Assembly: GCA_010015745.1 (NCBI GenBank)
Contig: ML978178.1
Coordinates: forward strand, 248,001-312,000
From: Setomelanomma holmii
Taxonomy: Eukaryota > Ascomycota > Dothideomycetes > Pleosporales > Phaeosphaeriaceae
Direction of reading: 5' to 3'
Length of the DNA: 64,000 nucleotides
Each line of letters starts with the position of its first letter. Positions within the stretch are counted from its first letter, which is position 1. Under the pieces are notes generated by a model. That model was not told the origin of the DNA, searched no databases, and saw nothing but the letters and a program-made list of their open reading frames with translations. This document shows, one piece after another, positions 23,501 through 35,899 of the stretch. Made by a program: the position numbers and the translations under genes.

Positions 23501-24071
23501 GCAATTGAGCAATCAAGCGTCAACGCGAACATTGCGCGCCAGTGATCACGCTCGTCCTCCACCATCGCCGGGCAATAACCCACAAATTCATAGTCAACCT
23601 CCCGCTCGTCCTATCAGACTGACACAAGATGAGCGCGACACTCGCGCGCGGGAGCTTGTTGAGACGAGAATGCGAGCACTTGGCCAACCGAATGCTACGC
23701 CAGCTGCCACGAATCCATTCACTCGACGTGCGGTCAATCTCGCGAGCGCACTGTATGTGCAAGCGCCTTCAGCTGGAGTACAGCACACCCGGAGCAACTC
23801 GAACGAATCTATGCAGTCTGTCAACTCTTCGGGAACGGTCAGTGCTACCCCGACTTCGCCAGTGTTAGGTCGCCGCCGCAGCAATCGTAATATGATGAAT
23901 GCTCCTCCTCCGGGTGTTCTACCTCCTTCGCAGGGATCATTCAATTCTCCCGCAACAGCATATGCAAACAGTTACTCCCGCCCGAGGCAGAATCCTCTCG
24001 CCAACACGTACGAGCCACCTCTAAATGTCAGCACACGTGTGAGCCCAGTAATAGCGGGGCATCTCATCTAG
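20552..24071 (+). CDS. RING-finger E3 ligase, Psh1-like, with very long disordered tail
   Basis: Three exons (20552-21004, 21054-21146, 21195-24071; introns 49 and 48 bp) give 1140 residues. The RING spans about residues 129-169: CKIC, ISCGHTYCY, CLCTWF, CPDC, with the first intron inside it. After DMTSTLIGRAELLP comes a second zinc-type module, CPVCTWELEDGGCQQCGLIF, near residue 258. This RING plus C-x2-C/C-x2-C layout matches yeast Psh1, the ligase that removes mislocalised centromeric histone H3. The remaining 800-plus residues are disordered, Ser/Arg/Pro-rich with acidic stretches, and much longer than Psh1. The E3 role is strongly supported; the centromeric histone as substrate is inference. 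Start: the first ATG in frame. Confidence 0.82.
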
Positions 24072-25543
24072 GAAGTGTGTCGCCGACCTGCTCGAAAAGC
24101 ACTTCATGAGCATCATTCAGACGACGCAGCTCAAGCGTAACTCTCACCGTATTTCCTTTGTTTCGCGAACAATTTGCATTGTGGCCGCAGTCTTCTCGGT
24201 TGGATTACTTGACCTTTTGCACGACATGTTCACGACTTTCCTGTCTTTTAGCGGCATCAAAAATAGGTTTCTGGACGCTTGCTCAGCATTTCCTGGCGTC
24301 TTTACTTTTGGGCGGCACTATACCACGGCATTGGGCATGGGCTCGAGGAGTATGAGGAAGGGCTGTGAAACTTGCATCGAGTTTGGAGGACAGACAGCTT
24401 TTGCATGGACATTGCATACGGAGAATATCATTATCTTGGAGTGTCTATGTCTGTCCCATGAATAAGTTTTTGGTGTAAATGTTACTCGAGAAATGCGTCT
24501 TTATTCCTCTCAAAGGTTGAAGGTTCTCTTCCATCTGGTCGAAGGAGCACTATGTGATGTGGCATCCCACGCTGTCGATCGTTATGTATCCCATGTCTAA
24601 CACCAGCGATGATCGGCGTCATTGAAACGCAACGTGGCACATTGACTTACAAAGCGCCGAGATAGACACGAGGACTGCGCATCACAATTCGGGCAAGGAA
24701 GGGCTCTCTGGTGGTGTTGCGCTCGCGCAATAGCTTTGATATTTCTTGATACGATGATGTCCAGATAGCCTGTAAGGTAGTGACCCATACTCCGTTACAA
24801 ATTTGATCAATCCAATACGTCGTACAGAACCGTACAAGTTGAAGTCTGTATCTGCCCATACTACCGTGATTCCCAACTCCTTGAAAACATATTGTGCGAG
24901 TAGCATCGATCTTGATTCCGACCGTATCATATACCCAAGCGCCTAACAGAACGATCCGCGTCGATTGTCAGATTTCGACTGTTTCTGAGAATGCAGACAT
25001 AGATCAAAGCAGGACGTCGTGGTCGTAGAAAAATTCGATGTATGATAGAGCAAAGTTCGAGGCCAATCTCGTGACTCGCCGGTCATAATAGATGCGGAAA
25101 GGGGAAGAAGGAGCGTTGAATGTGTGTAGTGACCAACCGGGTCGCAACGGATGAACACTGGGCGCCTGGCTCGACCAACGCGGCCCGCCGAAAAGTCGAT
25201 CTCTTAAAAAAGCCAGCAAAATGTGCATGTAGAGCAAACGGTCGTGGTCGGAGATAGCGAGTAAATTCCGGCATGCATCTGGTTGTAGCAGACAGATTTA
25301 ACCTGTCGCGAAAAGCGGGTGCGACGTGGTTAGCGGAAGAAGTAATTTATGCTGCGCTGAGAATTTGAAGCAACGCTTAAGCAACGCTAATCGTACATAA
25401 TCGTGATAAGATCTGGCGGCGCATCGATCGTGTAGATGGTCCTGCAAAGGGCGAGATGTCAGTCACTGTAGCACGGCCTACACAACATAAAGTGGGCGCG
25501 GTCATACCGGAGATCATGAGTTGTAATGAAAATTGTATGTGCT
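24072..25543. other. Intergenic between convergent genes
   Basis: Holds the 3' ends of the RING gene and the Ser/Pro-rich gene. No gene, RNA or repeat recognised in about 1.5 kb. Confidence 0.5.
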
Positions 25544-26425
25544 TTAGTCCATGTAGAAGTCGCCTTTGAGAATGCGCTCTTGCATGGCGTCGGGGACCTT
25601 GGGTTGCTTCGGCATCTCGCGGGCAGGGGGCTCCATGATGGCGACGCTCTTGGCTCGCTGATGGCCTTGTGCGCCTAGCATCGGCGGTGGACCGGACATA
25701 GAGCCTCGCTCGGCTCGAGAACGGAGGTTCTCCGCGAAGTTGTAGCCTTCGCCTGTAAGCGGAGATGTCAGTAAGTCATCATCAAAAGTACATTCAGAAT
25801 GCTCTGTAACATGTTCTGCGATGGGAGGCCAGATGTTGGAAACGGATGCAGATCGAGAAGAGCGCGGGGAGAGAGGGCCGACAAGAAGTGACAGTGGGGA
25901 AGGCAGAGAACGCGACAATGAAGACAGACCTCGACCTCGACCAGTCGGGGGAGAGGAAGCTTTATGGATGGAGGGTCTACCATTTTGGTTCCCAACACTC
26001 CCATTGCTCTGCCTAACGTCCCGCAGGGCGCGTGCACCGAAGCTTAATCGTCGAGCAAAGGGGGTTGCTGGGTTGCTGCTGGTGGCAGAGTTGGACGGTG
26101 CATAATCATCCTCAAACGGGCTCTCGTCAACGGAGCCGGAGTTGGCACTCGAGATGCTCTCCGTACGTGGACGAGGGACTTGGAACGGCGATGTTTGACC
26201 TGTTGCCGTTCCCAAACCAATTGTTGTGAGGGAGAGCCGCCGCCGTTGAGCGTTGGCAGCTGCAGTTGTGATGGGTCCCGACACGCCCTGGGGACTGCCC
26301 TGTGGGCCGTTATAGCTGTTCGACCGACCGAAGAGGTCTTGAAAGGTCTGAGCTGTAATCGAGGCACGCCGCCGATCCGTTGCACCCGGGGAGTGGAGGG
26401 GTGGTGAATTGCTGCCGTTTGACAT
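25544..26425 (-). CDS. Ser/Pro-rich fungal protein of unknown function
   Basis: Open over 293 residues from MSNGSNSPPLHSPG. Most is low-complexity Ser/Pro/Arg, with recurring RRxS-type phosphosites (RRRASI, RRRLSL, ARRLSFGARAL). More ordered blocks are ITAQTFQDLFGRSNS near the start, GPITTAAANAQRRRLSLTTI, and the C-terminal GEGYNFAENLRSRAERGSM and MQERILKGDFYMD. This pattern occurs in a widespread uncharacterised Pezizomycotina family. A 39-base in-frame stretch before GEGYNF ends in TTACAG and could be read as a very short intron, but 39 bases is too short to favour. The kinase sites and disorder suggest a regulated scaffold; that is inference. Confidence 0.7.
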   Translation of the reverse strand: MSNGSNSPPLHSPGATDRRRASITAQTFQDLFGRSNSYNGPQGSPQGVSGPITTAAANAQRRRLSLTTIGLGTATGQTSPFQVPRPRTESISSANSGSVDESPFEDDYAPSNSATSSNPATPFARRLSFGARALRDVRQSNGSVGNQNGRPSIHKASSPPTGRGRGLSSLSRSLPSPLSLLVGPLSPRSSRSASVSNIWPPIAEHVTEHSECTFDDDLLTSPLTGEGYNFAENLRSRAERGSMSGPPPMLGAQGHQRAKSVAIMEPPAREMPKQPKVPDAMQERILKGDFYMD

Positions 26426-28691
26426 TGTATGGGATGGAGGTATCGGTCGAGTTCGGAGTGTCGAGGATAAGGTTGCAGTGATCTCAAGGGGTGTTCAGTC
26501 TGAATTGATGTGCAGTGTGGAGTGGTGCTGGGTTGAGTGTGTCTGGAATGGACGCAGGGAGGGCGGTGGGTGGTGATATGTAGCTGAGTGCAGGGATGGG
26601 GTCCCTGGCTCGTGGACGCGGGTGGTCAACGCGAAGTACGTCAGCGGGGTTAATGGCGTGATAAGCGAGGCTTGTAACACAGCGAACTGCGATTGCGAGA
26701 CGATGGCGTGAGAGAGACAAACGCAACACAGATTGCGGAGTTGCGTTACAGGAGTAGAAGGGGAATGATGGGCAGGGCTGCAATATAGAAAGCGCTGGGT
26801 GAATCAACTGGAACGCTCGGCCACTCCTCAAGGCATGGATCAACTCTTGTTTGGCGCGCTAGTGCTGTAACACGCCTAGCGTAACTTCCCCGCAATGCAC
26901 CCATGGCAGCGACAAAGCGGTCCATGTGGATAAGGGGACGTGGCTGCCATCGCGAGTGTCCAACCAGAACGTGGCCAGCCAGCGACTAGATTGCTTCCCC
27001 CCGCAGTCGACTCAGTGTCGACCCACCCTTCTGCGCCTGCAACCATAACGATCATCGTCGTGCCTGCGGTGCCTTTGCACGTCCGACTGGCATGGACAGG
27101 TCGTCCGAGGCGGTGAAACGCACAGTAGGCCCGTAGATGTGGGTGAGTTGGTGTAGGGAGAGATGTCCGTCCAGAAACAGCTCACTTTTACTCAAAGATT
27201 GCGTCCGATAGGCATCATACAGCAAGCATGTTGTTCGAATGACTTGCCTGTTCACACTCGCATGTGGGAAGGCGCTACCCATTAGTTAGTGTCGTCAAGC
27301 TCAGGACGAGCATCTTGGGCACATGCGCACCACTCACATCTCTTCGTTAAGCACCACTTGCATTGGTTAGGCATGGCATTCAGGTGCACAATGTCGTTGT
27401 GCGATCCCTATCAGTAAGTCGTTGTCGTATTGCAACTTCAGCTGGTCATTGACAAACAATGTGGCTGCCACATGCAGCCATTATCTTGAAAGCTAGTAGC
27501 GTGTCATCATTGTATTGACTGATCAAGCCCGCGGCCGAAGCTCGTAGAAGCAACGTCTCAAAGATATCGCTTACGTTGCAAGGGCACATGGTCTTTCCAG
27601 CGACGTGGAATGAAACCAGTTTGTGGGACCTCAACGAAGTCCCGCCCACGAGATGGCTTCACTCGAGGTGATCATGGCGTGACAACCAAGGATGCTACAA
27701 CATTGAGGGGATATCCGTTTGATGGATTGTGTTCAGTCGTCCCTGTGTGCTGCCAGATAGCTGACCTCCTTCGCAGACATGGAGGGCAGTCTGCACCGGA
27801 AGTCAGTGGCAGCAGAAACCGGCCCCTTACACGAGCAAATGACTAGGTTGATGTACAACGCGCAGGAGGCTCTTTCCGATTGGCTCCCGTAGAGGTGCGA
27901 TACGACAAGAGCGGACCTCACCCTATCAGAAGTGGAGCTCCGACATTTCTACCGAGTTTGCTTCTTCCACTGCTGTGCGAAAAGCAGCATGCTGCCAGAG
28001 GACTGACGTATCTTATATGGATGGTGGAGGCCTAGGGCAAGACACCTCTTACGCCAAACTCCGCATTCGTGCACCTTGAGTCTTTTCTTGCTGGCGCGAA
28101 GCAGCCACAGGCCCCATCCCACAGCCCCGAGATCTTACACACGGAACTTGGCGGCGCCTATTGTATGGTGCGGAGAAAGGCTGTCAGCTGGACACAACCA
28201 CTCGTACAATATGCTTCGAAGCAGAGTATGCTGCGCCATGGAAATGACCTCACAATCACTAGAGCACCTGGTGTGGGTATGGATAGAATGGGGTTGGTAT
28301 GGTAAGAATGTCAATTTGCTATCGAAAAGAAGTCGGTCATAAGTCATGCAAGGGAGTGTAAGAAGATATAAGATGGCCGTGAATCGTGCAAGCCCGATCA
28401 CTCATCAGAATTGACTGTAAAATTAAACAGGAAGAGGTGAAGAAAAGAGATTCGCTGGAGGCGGCAAGGAGAGACATTCTAACGCTAATTTAACGTGGCA
28501 ATCGACGGGAATGTCAATAGGAGGAATAGACAAGAGGGTTTCAATGAGATGAAGGTGGATATGAAAAGGAACAAATACAAGAAAGGAGCGAAACAAGTGC
28601 AGATTACCGCCAACGCCAATAGAGAAAGAAATAATGGAAAAGATGTCCAAGACATTCCTCACATCGAAGCACGGACAGGGTTGTGGGACAG
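26426..28691. other. Intergenic 2.3 kb
   Basis: The first 400 bases should be promoter and leader of the Ser/Pro-rich gene. No gene, RNA or repeat was recognised in the rest. Confidence 0.5.
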
Positions 28692-30135
28692 CTACTCCTG
28701 CATAGCCCTCTTCGGCTCACCTTCACGAACTTCCGAGGCTGCTCTCTTGCGGCTATCGTGAACAACTCGGCGAAATGCGTTGGCATAGCTCACTGGGGTA
28801 TCGGACTCGGCAAGCTTCTGTTCAATGCCTTGTAGTGCTTCCCAATGTTTGCGGAGGACATCTTCCTGCGGTAGTGAGCGAAGTGTGTCTAGAACGAACG
28901 GAGCGTCGTCCTTGGCATGCGATCCGATGAGAGCGACGAAGAGATTGTTTTCAGCAGGGTTCAGAGGTGCTTCCAAGCCCCATGTAATGTTTTCGTACGA
29001 GTTGATATTACGAGCCACAACGCTGTCCAAGATCCTAATGAGGGCTGCCGCAGCCGTGACTGCGATGTTTCGGATGTCGGGATCATCTTCGTCCTGTTGG
29101 CGGCAGTAGTCGTCGATAGCATCAACGAGAACCCTGAGCTGCTTCGCACAGTTTGGGACATCGAATCGGGGTGCATCAGGAGACGCATCAGTGGGGCCGT
29201 GTGCGATGTATTCGTCGAGAGCGTGGAAGGTCCTGGCTATGCGGGTGTCGATCTTCTCAAAGAACACGCGGCGCTGGAATGTTGGATCGATGACATCGCG
29301 GACTTGCAGGAATAAACCTGGATCTCGGATAGCGTAGTCCGAGAACAGCTTGGCGAATTCCTGATACTTCCTCGAGCGTTCGGACGTCAGAGGCGATGGA
29401 GGGGTCTTGAACTCTCCCGGCAAGGCGTCACTGGGCTCAAATACCGAGAGCATGTTGGCAACCTGCTCCTTGACCTCATCTTCGTCTTCGGGAATGTCGT
29501 CTTTCTGTATTACCCATTTGAGATCTTCGGCTACGCCCTCCAAACCTTTGCTATTCAGAATGTCGACAGGCGTGGTACTTTGGATTGTCAAGCCGTCCGG
29601 CGAGAATTGTAGGGGCTGATCTTCGAGGGAGTCGGTGGCCGTGGAGAGGATCTGATCTGCTAGCCAGTATATGTGCTTAAGAGCGATCAGTCCTGGCCAC
29701 GTTCGCAATTGTGATCAGTCATACTTTACATGCTATGCCTTTCTCATTGGCTCCACAAGTGCACTTGGGATTCCGTAGCTTCCCGCCGATCGCTACTGTG
29801 ATATCGTCGTCGATGTAGAAGTGTTTGATGCCGTCGATATCTTGATCCGTGGACAGCGTGCAGTACTTCATCTTGATCTCGTTGTCTTCCAGTCCCCTCT
29901 TGACTCGTCGTCGCAGATCGCTGTTAAGCGTGGAGACATTGTAGTGAAGATTGTTGGTCGATATGACGAGAGATGGCGTTGGTGAATCCGGCGATGTTGA
30001 CTCTATCGACTGTAATGGTCGATCTTGGCTAGAGTTCGATGAGGATCCGGAGTCGGCCCTTGCCTTTGCGGCTCCAGCTCGAGTCGTCACCATATCCTCT
30101 CCCAGAGAGAGCTTCGAGAACTGCTCTACTGACAT
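28692..30135 (-). CDS. SWIM-type zinc-finger protein
   Basis: Two exons (29725-30135 and 28692-29675; intron 49 bp, GTATGA...TTAAG, phase 0) give 464 residues. The SWIM signature C-x-C...C-x-H appears only after splicing: CTCGANEKGIACK from exon 1 joins HIYWLADQIL from exon 2, so the zinc-binding histidine is the first codon of exon 2. Upstream is a Ser-rich N-terminus and an ordered block (NLHYNVSTLNSDLRRRVKRG, IKHFYIDDDITVAIGGKLRN). Downstream is a helical domain of about 320 residues (GLFLQVRDVIDPTFQRRVFF, RNIAVTAAAALIRILDSVVA) ending in a basic tail. SWIM domains bind DNA or proteins. A Shu-complex Sws1 role is possible but this protein is far longer, so I do not assign it. Confidence 0.8.
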
Positions 30136-32112
30136 GAAGAACGCTTACACCGATATGCTTTGAGGTAGTAATTTCCATGCGGAAAGCTATATATCAGCCA
30201 GCCCTGCATCGCCAGCTCCACGCCACCATCTTAGCTGATGCCTCGAGCGAACAATGGGGACGCAAATCCGCCAGTGTCGAAGGGCGCTTAACGAGTAGGC
30301 CTTCCGTGCCGTGTAAACGTTGGGGCGTGAGCCGGTTGTGGCTGTCCGGAGAGTAACCGAAGGATCGTGAGGTGTTCCTCGACGCCGCAGTTCTGCCCGC
30401 CTGACTATAGGCAGCGTTCGCCGAGACATGAATTTCTCATGACTGCCTGGCCCCATTCATATATCTCCTAGTATCAAGTCTCATCAGAAATTGGTTTTTA
30501 GCAGGCACGAAAAGCCATGCTTCATGCGAACGTCTTCGGAGTTGTTCAGTCTTCCGATTTGTGCACCAATTGTAGCATATCAGCACACGGACCTCTTATG
30601 CTGGAAGCGAAACTGAGGTAACTTCTTACAGTTAAATTAGGGGCCGTGCATTTGCTGGCGTTTTCCCTCAACGGGGACTTTACTGTGCTTTGCCGCCGAG
30701 TCCAGGGTGCTGAAGGCCGCTAAATGGCTGAGCCTGGCTGTGATGCTGCAATGCGAGCTTTCACGTCACCGCAGCTACGGCGAGGCTCGTGATTGCTGCT
30801 GCAGCACTCTTATTCAGTGTAAGGCTTTCGCTGCTTGGGTTTGATCGTCCGCAAACGAACACAGCTCCATTTTGGCATCTTGCGCAAGGCGAATACGGCC
30901 AGTATACCAAGTGAGCTTTGGGTCTGAGTCTTGCCCGTCCTGAGTAGTGTATTTTGGCTTTGCTTGCTCAGCCCTGCGGCGTCATTTTGGATTGTACAGA
31001 CCCTGCAACTGCCAGTCAATTATTGCGATATAAAACACACAAGGCGGACTGGCTAGAAGAAATGACAAACCTCGACAGGAGTTTCTGACGACATGAACAA
31101 TCATCATGCGTGGCACCTGTCGCACACTCTTTCTTCTCTGTGCGCCTAGACCGCATCTGCGACCTCAAATGGCCCCAGAATATGCTGCGCCCGCAGTGCT
31201 CTCCACTGGATCGTCATAAGACCGTCAGCTTTGATGATCGGTCAATTGAGAAGTTTGCAATACGAAACGATTTCGCAAGACACTAGGACGCAGGTGCAAT
31301 GTTTGATGAATTGGAGAAGCCTCTGAAAATGCTCGTATGCTCGGAAGGGATCATCAATTCCGCCATATCGGGGACGAAGTAACCATGCGTACGAAGTAGA
31401 GAACGAAGATGAAAAGCCTGACGTCGGGTGTGCACATAACGGTGCAGCCGAACCGTACTGCACACAGGGCAGATTCCTTCTTCATCTTCGGATGTCCAGT
31501 GCCACTGCGGCCACTCACAGACTTCGTGTAACCGCCGTGAAACACGACACCTAGGCAAACCGCCCCCAGTAACTGGAATCATGCCCGAGCCATCGCGAGG
31601 TGCCGTTGAACTACGGCTGGGTATGTCGCCGTCCCGCGGCGCGAACGCCCAATGCGTCTTGGTGAATTGCGGCACGGCCACATGAAGTGTATTGGAAGTG
31701 AGAGCTGGCATGCGCCTCAAATAATCGAAAGCCAAATGTTTCTTCAACGTGCGTGCTGCCATTAAGGAAAATATGCACCATGCGATGCGATGCTCTGTCT
31801 CATGCATCGAGTTTCTCCTGATTATTGAAGCCTGACTTCGCTTGGCGCCGTTTTGTTATTGAAGCAAGGATTAACCGATACGCCGAGGAAAACCTCAAGC
31901 TATGTTCTCTCGATGGGAGAATGGTATTTGATACGAATACCCAGGCGGAATATGGTTCAATGCCGTGGCCGGCGTGCTGGATAGTGGTATGGAAAGTATC
32001 TTAAGTACGTCCATGCTGGCGTTCCTCTCGCAAACCTTTGCGTAAGATGGAGCCCTAGTCTTGGAAAGTTAATTGTTGAATACTAACTCGGTGAGCAGAC
32101 TCACACCGGGGC
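30136..32112. other. Intergenic 2 kb with one weak reading frame
   Basis: Between the SWIM gene start and the bZIP gene end. Apart from the doubtful frame at 31283-31807 nothing is recognised. Confidence 0.45.
31283..31807 (-). CDS. Possible small hypothetical protein
   Basis: Open for 174 codons from ATG. One stretch, CEWPQWHWTSEDEEGICPVC, resembles a C-x2-C zinc-knuckle half followed by a basic region (LHRYVHTRRQAFHLRSLLRT). There is no partner C-x2-C and no recognised family. It may be a real short gene, an exon, or chance. Confidence 0.25.
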   Translation of the reverse strand: MHETEHRIAWCIFSLMAARTLKKHLAFDYLRRMPALTSNTLHVAVPQFTKTHWAFAPRDGDIPSRSSTAPRDGSGMIPVTGGGLPRCRVSRRLHEVCEWPQWHWTSEDEEGICPVCSTVRLHRYVHTRRQAFHLRSLLRTHGYFVPDMAELMIPSEHTSIFRGFSNSSNIAPAS

Positions 32113-32591
32113 TTACCTACTGCTTCCATCAGTGGTACGTGATGTACTGCCATATACTGAATTCTCTCGTGAGCTTTGTTGCGAGCTCTGTTCCTTACTC
32201 TTGCCCGTTTCAACCACATGCTTCATGGATATGCCACCCCATGGCAGTCCAGAAAGGTTATGATTTGTGTCGATGTCTTCGGGATCTGGTGACGCGTAGG
32301 CACTGCCAGCTCGCCTGCGATTTTCTATTTCTCTGTCGACCTCCTCTTTTTGCTCTTTCACTTTGTCGCCTGTCATCTGTCAGCGTTGCGCTGCAGTTTA
32401 TAGGCCCGTCGAAGTATGCACTTACGAAATCTTCGCTGCGCAAGCTTATTCTGAATTTTCCTCCTCTCATTCAGATCTTTAATTTCAGACCACTCGTCAG
32501 ACTTCGACTTTGACGATTCTCCACCAGCCGAAGGAGAGGTGCGTTCCACTGACGCAGACTGCTGTCTGCTGGACTGTCCACCTTGAGACAT
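32113..32591 (-). CDS. Short bZIP-like protein
   Basis: Two exons (32426-32591 and 32113-32369; intron 56 bp, GTAAGT...TGACAG) give 140 residues. The intron splits the basic region: NERRKIQNKLAQRRF joins RDKVKEQKEEVDREIENR, the fungal AP-1-like pattern N-x7-Q/R. No leucine zipper repeat follows; instead there is AGSAYASPDPEDID and GLPWGGISMKHVV, as in a family of zipper-poor fungal bZIP proteins. The stop TAA lies inside a perfect donor (AG|GTAAGC), so a further 3' exon may exist and give a different C-terminus. Its upstream leader carries a CA repeat and a C run. Confidence 0.75.
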
Positions 32592-32624
32592 CCTGATAAT
32601 TGCTCGTGCGAGTCTTGAACAATC

Positions 32625-32661
32625 GTGTGTGTGTGTGTGTTGGGAAGGTGGGGGGGGGGGG
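32625..32661. repeat. GT microsatellite plus G run
   Basis: Eight GT units (32625-32640) and, after a short spacer, twelve G (32650-32661). On the bZIP coding strand this is a C run then CA repeats ending 33 bases upstream of the start codon, so it probably lies in the leader or core promoter. Confidence 0.9.
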
Positions 32662-35600
32662 CTTTGTACGCAGAGCACGATGCCAACGAAAGCAGAAGTG
32701 AGGCGGACCTTCAGCCTGTCTATGTTTGAGCTTAGATCGTTCGAAGCTGTATCGGGGTACGTTGCGTTTCGATTATGAATCGATGAGCGGATGACGGAGC
32801 CTGCCTCTCTACCGTGATATCGTCTCGGTGCTGAATGAATCACAGCTTGATTTTCAGCGCGGTGTGTAACCAAGTCCAGGCCCGAAGGCATGCGACTCGG
32901 TGCCTGGTGAATGACTCTTTTACAGGGAGGGCGCAAAGAAAGGAGATGGACGAATGAAAATGTGTAGAGTATGGGGTGTCAAGACGGTAATGACTCTATC
33001 CTAGTAGCGCGATGGTGAGGTATTCATACTGTCGTGTGATGGGCTTAGGGTTGGGTAGCCAGCCGCGACAAAGCAAGACGCTGTGTCTGGTGTCGGCGAT
33101 AAACGACAGAGGGGCCAACACCCTTGATTCAGATACTGATGTCGAGGGTTCCAACGAAAGACATCCAGTGACTCGGAGCCATCATCTGTGCTATGAGCGA
33201 ACTAGATCAGGAAAGGACAACGGATGATCGTGGAGAAGCGAGGGAAGCATCGATGCTGTGGACCGAGACATGCAGCAGTATAGCGAGACACAAAAGAGAG
33301 GATTGGGCTGCACCATTGAGGGACTTGGGCCAACGGCTGGTAGCTCGGTCCTTCCGTAACGTCAAAGAGACCATCTGCCCTATGACGTTCCCTTGGAGTC
33401 TGGGATTGACCGGCAAGGATGAGTAGCGTGAATGGAGGCGTCGTGGTTCGTGGGGCGGTCCTGAAGTAAGTGCATGAAACTAGTCAGAGAAGCAGACTTA
33501 TTGGTAGCTTAGTATCGTCAGAGACGCCATGCTTGTCCCGGTCAGTGAGCTGGGAGTACCTGCATCGATCGCTACCACTAGGTTGGCAACATTAGTCGGG
33601 ATGGCCGTGCAGTAATGACCTCGAATAGGGCTGAGGCAGTAATATTCAGCGGCATTAACCGAATTCGAGAAGAAAAGTCACTTGGCAACTTCTTTCCCGG
33701 CCCCGACAAAAGCGTGGCGGTGCTTCAGCCTCCGGCTGCTGCTGCTTCGCGTGCTGGTGAGTCGACCTCATTACTCAAGCCAAGCCAGACGAGCTCGAGG
33801 CTGTCGAATGCTTACCATGGTCATTCACGGAATGAGGCCCTCCGTAAGATATCTCTCAGCTACTCTGCAGGTCACTGCGCGAAGGAAGGAAGGCGGGCGG
33901 ACTTGGTTGTGGTGTATGCATGACGGCATTGCTTCGAGACTGGCTGGCAAGCCGATCGACGGCATATTGCAGGTACATGTCAGAGAGAAAATGCGAAGCT
34001 ATCGCCGTCGGTGAGCAGTTATGGAGTCGTGGCTAGGCGCAAGAATTGGGGTTCAAAGAAGCCTGGAGTGGAGATCTGAAGGCGGTCGGAGATTTGAGGC
34101 GCAGTCCAATCAGTACTGGAAATGTCAGCAGAAGCAGTTGTGATTGGCTGCCAATATGGCGTTCGTGGCGCAGCACCCCAATGCTGACCGCCGCAACATT
34201 GATAGTGCATCTCACGATGCTTGACATCATCTCAGAGCTAACGCCATGGCGCGGATCGAAGCAACGTGCACCACAATAATGAGGACAACTGTCAAGCTCC
34301 TCCATGGAGCCAGACCGAGGACTTGACCGTCTTTTGAAGCAAGCTTTCTTCCGGTGAAAAACGAGGCCTAACATTCAAGGAAATATGTGCATTTTCGTCC
34401 ATCATAGACATTCAGTAGTCTTAGATCTGACCGAAATACTCGCAGGGTCATGCAACATGCTTTGCGCGATGTCCAGGTTGGCGCCCTCACCTACAGCTGG
34501 CGCAGATGTGCATGCATGAGTCTTGCTATTGACTTCTGCTGCGTGCGTTCTGGGGGACTACCCTAGACACGCGAGGAGCTACACAAAGAAGCATATTCCG
34601 ATCTGCAGACAGTCCGGTCCGTTCACCGGTCAAGAAATGGGTTGCGTGCAAAAAACTTGCATACCACTTTCCCCCAGGGCCGACATGCTCTCTGAAAGGC
34701 CGTGTTTGCGCGCCCCATTTCGCCAACCCCAATTGCTTGCCCATGGTGGTATCCTCCCACTGCTTACCAATACTGTGCACGAGAAAATTGTGATCCATGT
34801 CCACCACATAATATGTCTTTTGTACAAGGCGTATCCGCCGTGCACCCCTGAGCGTGCACAGTGCTCTGGGTGTTCTTGCATTCAGCATCGTCGATCAGTG
34901 TATGGTGACGGGTCGCAACGGTACTCTGCGACGGATGCGCTGACCCACAGAGAGACAATGCAACCTTGTCTCAGACCATCGGAGTTGAATGCCCATGATT
35001 CTATTCAGGCCCCACACAACCAAGCGCCCTTGAGGACCAGCACGGGAAGGGCGTCCATCAGAACCATGTTTCAGCCGCAACTTGTGGCTGGTGAAGGAGT
35101 ACGGCTAACAGCGTGTCTGCTATTCTGGTCCTTGGGCAGAGACCACTAGCCATGTGGTAGATCTTGATGAAGACTTGTCGGCTCCAACAGGAGTGATCGT
35201 TCGGTAAAGGCCAACCTTGTCTGGCACAGCCACATCCCGGCTTTGCTGAGGCTGAAGAACGCTCAGGGTCCGGACTGACCTTCCGGTCACGTCAGATGGA
35301 TGCCTGCGGCTGAAAGACCGATATCGCTAATGGGCTTCTTAGAGTTTCATGGAGCTAGAGATGGACCTGCGCGGACTTAAGGAAAGATGCTGGGGCTTGA
35401 AAGAGTGCATTTTCACCTGCATCGCATGTCAACATTGGTCATGCTGCGCGGTATGTTTGTCTTTGATTTAGTCCTACTCATATATGAGAATAGCAATGAG
35501 TAGGGTGGAGAAGACACGGTCCTGCTAAAAACCTAATTCAATTTTCCACTGAAGGAATGTTGCTCCGAGACCATGGGGAGCTGATCGGGGAGCAGGCAAA

Positions 35601-35899
35601 CGTGGTAACAGCAATGGCAATGCGACTCAGTACTTCTGAACGTCAGATTAGATCGTTCTACAGGTCGTGCGCGACGTCGTGACGACCCTCGGTCGTTGAA
35701 GAAGAAAAGATCGGGAAACTGTGCAGAAAAACTTGGGGTAAGTGCGCGTTGATTCTGGTCCGAGCTCAAGCTTGGCGGGTAGCGAGACAAAATCATCGCA
35801 GCCGAACACACTTCTGCCTCTTCACACACAATCATACACATCGAACGATTAATCAACGGCCGCACCCAGCATTAACGATGCGGTTGTCATATTTGCGTT

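Noticed and set aside
24106..24465. 119-codon frame after the RING gene
   Set aside because: Lies in the expected 3' untranslated region and resembles no protein family.
34523..35149. 208-codon frame in the gene-poor region
   Set aside because: No family pattern, scattered cysteines and histidines, no splice support; looks like chance.
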